DNA from: Hadesarchaea archaeon
GTDB lineage: Archaea; Hadarchaeota; Hadarchaeia; Hadarchaeales; Hadarchaeaceae
DNA: 6,727 nt
Assembly: GCA_003661465.1 (NCBI GenBank)
Contig: QMWE01000053.1
Location: 1 to 6,727 of the forward strand
Reading direction: 5' to 3'
The translations under genes were made by a program, and so were the position numbers. The notes under the pieces were generated by a model. That model was not told where the DNA came from. It ran no database searches and saw nothing but the letters and a program-made list of their open reading frames with translations. Shown here piece by piece: positions 5,154 through 6,727 of the stretch. Every line of letters starts with the position of its first letter. Position 1 is the first letter of the stretch.

Positions 5154-5849
5154 TCAAAAAATATTTGTGAGGTCCTTCAAGGATCTTATCATCATGTTTG
5201 GTATTTCCTCGATCCCCCAGTCTCTCCGCTTGAGCCATATGGTCAACATTCCGGCCGATTTTCCACCCTTGATATCCGTAAATGGTTTGTCTCCGACCAC
5301 CGCACACTCGTTGGGATTCAGCCCCAATCTCGAGGCCGCAAGGAGAAACGGCTCTGGGCTGGGTTTCGGTCTTGGTGTATCCTCTCCTCCCACTACTATG
5401 ACGTCAAAGAGTTTCACCAGTTCGAGACGTTTCATACGTTCTCGTTTGGCACCGTCCACCCCATCCGTGTCGGTCACTAACCCCAGTTTGTATCCCTTCT
5501 TTTTGAGGTAGAGCAGTGTGGATTCCGCATCTGGATACGGCTTCGTAGTCTCGGTGAACGTGTCCCAGTAGAGCTTGGTGAGTTTCTCTGTATCTTGAGG
5601 TGGTAGTCTTTTTTTTATCCCTAGTTCAGCCAGTAGCATCGGCCACCACTCGTGACGGTTATATCTGCCGCTCATGTTCATCCTATCGTCTAGGGCTCTG
5701 ATCTTGAGATAGATCTCCTTCTTGTTTATCCGACCTCGGACGAAGTTTGAGACCTCACTTGCCACCACCCGTTGCGCAGCCGCCAAGCTGACGGGAGCGT
5801 TGATGATGGTTTCGTCTAGGTCAAAGAGGATGGCCTTGATTTTCTCCAT
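5154..5849 (-). CDS. HAD-superfamily hydrolase (phosphoglycolate phosphatase-like)
   Basis: This is a 231-residue haloacid dehalogenase-fold phosphatase. All four motifs are present: FDLDETI with nucleophile D10 and acid D12, VTDTDG with T126, the lysine of RPKPSPEPF (K162), and VVGDKPFTDIKGG with D187 and D192. Residues ~20-100 form a helical cap, as in subfamily I phosphatases such as phosphoglycolate phosphatase or pyrophosphatase PpaX. The natural substrate cannot be read from the sequence. The ATG at 5849 has GGGAG seven bases upstream and lies inside the 3' end of the B3/B4 gene (29-base overlap), so translation is probably coupled. A run of six T on the coding strand overlaps the last codons and may help end transcription. 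Confidence 0.93.
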   Translation of the reverse strand: MEKIKAILFDLDETIINAPVSLAAAQRVVASEVSNFVRGRINKKEIYLKIRALDDRMNMSGRYNRHEWWPMLLAELGIKKRLPPQDTEKLTKLYWDTFTETTKPYPDAESTLLYLKKKGYKLGLVTDTDGVDGAKRERMKRLELVKLFDVIVVGGEDTPRPKPSPEPFLLAASRLGLNPNECAVVGDKPFTDIKGGKSAGMLTIWLKRRDWGIEEIPNMMIRSLKDLTNIF

Positions 5850-6510
5850 TCTGTGTCTCCCTTCCTCCGCAGAATTTGGTTACGTGATCGACCACGATCC
5901 GACCTGCATTTTTCAGAACGTCTTCGTTTATGCCGGGAACTCCACATACGAGCAATAACACGTTTTTCGTGTTTAATGTTATCTTCGTCTCGTCCGCATC
6001 CCTGTAAGGGTAAACAGCAATCAACTTTTCCTCGTCAGATATTACGATTTCGTTGCCTTTCAGCCTCATGGGTTTCTCCATCCCGATCCCCCTAAATTCC
6101 TCCCCACTTTTCGCTTTCCTCAACACCAGCCCGCCTTTGAGCACGTCGGCGTCGAAGGCGCCCACAGAGATACAGGTTTTGATGGAAGCCAAATTGTAGG
6201 CGTCGACCAAGGTGTTTATGGTCGGAAGCGGCTTTCCAGATAGGACCCTTCTGATGAGGGCCTCCGCGGCCGGCCTGTTCTTCGTGGGGTCGATGCCGAT
6301 ATGCCAGAAAAAATCTCGATATGCCCTGAAAATTGGAACGTCCCTCAAGGTTTCTAGGGTGTATATGCGCCTCACCTCTTCCACGGTTTCTCTTTTGGAT
6401 AGCTCTAGCTCCGCTTTTTTCTTTTCCACCGACACATCCTCGACATGTTTCATTATGGCCTGCAGTCCCAAAAATCGATCTTTCAACTCAGCTTGGATAT
6501 CTAGGAACAT
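5821..6510 (-). CDS. Solo B3/B4-domain protein (PheRS beta-like domain, COG3382 type)
   Basis: This 229-residue protein consists of an N-terminal helical part (~1-65) followed by a B3/B4 domain. In phenylalanyl-tRNA synthetase beta that domain holds the site that removes tyrosine wrongly attached to tRNA-Phe. Diagnostic stretches are FRAYRDFFWHIGIDPTKNRP (61-80), AEALIRRVLSGKPLPTINTL (82-101), DAYNLASIKTCISVGAFDAD (103-122), EEFRGIGMEKP, and TKITLNTKNVLLLVCGVPG (175-193). Free-standing members are common in prokaryotes. Roles in editing or binding of aminoacyl-tRNA or free amino acids are proposed from homology, and the true function is not settled. It begins four bases after the permease stop and overlaps the HAD gene by 29 bases, so the three are surely co-transcribed. 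The ribosome site before the ATG at 6510 is weak (GGCGTGA), which fits coupling to the permease. Confidence 0.92.
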   Translation of the reverse strand: MFLDIQAELKDRFLGLQAIMKHVEDVSVEKKKAELELSKRETVEEVRRIYTLETLRDVPIFRAYRDFFWHIGIDPTKNRPAAEALIRRVLSGKPLPTINTLVDAYNLASIKTCISVGAFDADVLKGGLVLRKAKSGEEFRGIGMEKPMRLKGNEIVISDEEKLIAVYPYRDADETKITLNTKNVLLLVCGVPGINEDVLKNAGRIVVDHVTKFCGGRETQNGENQGHPL

Positions 6511-6514
6511 ATGG

Positions 6515-6727
6515 TCACGCCTTCATTCGTTCGAATAGGTACGCACCGGCCAGGATCACGCCGATCGAGAATATTCCCAGAACCGCGAAGTCTATCCAAA
6601 GTGGGAATTGGGAACTTCCTATGATGGCTCCCCTCAGTCCGTCGACCCCGTAAGTCACGGGATTCACGTATGTTAAGGCTTGTAGCCATCCTGGCGCTGT
6701 GCTGATTGGAAAAATGGCTCCAGAGAG
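6515..6727 (-). CDS. ABC-2 type transporter permease, C-terminal 70 residues (partial)
   Basis: The visible end reads LSGAIFPISTAPGWLQAL, then TYVNPVTYGVDGLRGAIIG, the hallmark region before the last membrane helix of ABC-2 (DrrB/YadH-like) export permeases. The final transmembrane segment follows (DFAVLGIFSIGVILAGAYLF), with a short positively charged tail ERMKA ending in TGA. The protein would sit in the cytoplasmic membrane with an ATPase encoded further right, outside the window. The substrate is unknown; multidrug, lipid or polysaccharide export are typical of the family. It is the first visible gene of the operon with the B3/B4 and HAD genes. Confidence 0.88.
   Translation of the reverse strand, partial: LSGAIFPISTAPGWLQALTYVNPVTYGVDGLRGAIIGSSQFPLWIDFAVLGIFSIGVILAGAYLFERMKA

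Noticed and set aside
5119..5511. 130-residue plus-strand ORF
   Set aside because: It is a shadow of the HAD gene, whose catalytic motifs on the minus strand are complete.

Overview
The window looks like chromosomal DNA of an archaeon. Four things point there: a GatD subunit of the archaeal Glu-tRNA(Gln) amidotransferase; a tRNA gene interrupted by bulge-helix-bulge (BHB) introns; A/T-rich TATA-type boxes about 25-30 bases before the inferred transcript starts; and GGAGG/GGTGA-type ribosome sites. The lineage cannot be fixed from this sequence. tRNAs with several non-canonical introns are best known from hyperthermophilic Thermoproteota, but that is only a hint.

Left part (1-1910, minus strand): gatD from its own promoter, then a possible 33-residue ORF, then a class I SAM-dependent methyltransferase that leaves the window. 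The methyltransferase's first ~33 codons appear to lie in a different frame, upstream of a run of six A, so this gene is frameshifted, mis-sequenced or recoded.

Middle (1911-3406, plus strand): a promoter and Shine-Dalgarno site drive a free-standing LAGLIDADG protein with an N-terminal DNA-binding-like region. Only 37 bases after its stop lies the most notable item of the window, a tRNA-Phe(GAA) gene split by three short introns (32, 22 and 30 bases) into four exons. Two of the exons are only 6 and 8 bases long. Removing the introns gives a complete cloverleaf with an encoded CCA.

Next (3502-4976): a family 1 solute-binding-protein-like gene with no signal peptide and no permease partner in view, followed on the other strand by a 61-residue protein made of two similar ~22-residue units.

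Right part (5154-6727, minus strand): a tight operon read from the right edge, with the C-terminus of an ABC-2 type permease, a solo B3/B4-domain protein (related to the editing region of PheRS beta) and a HAD-family phosphatase whose start overlaps the B3/B4 gene.

Three genes touch tRNA biology: gatD (making Gln-tRNA), the three-intron tRNA-Phe, and the solo B3/B4 protein. The last two share a phenylalanine theme but are not co-transcribed; a functional link is only a hypothesis.
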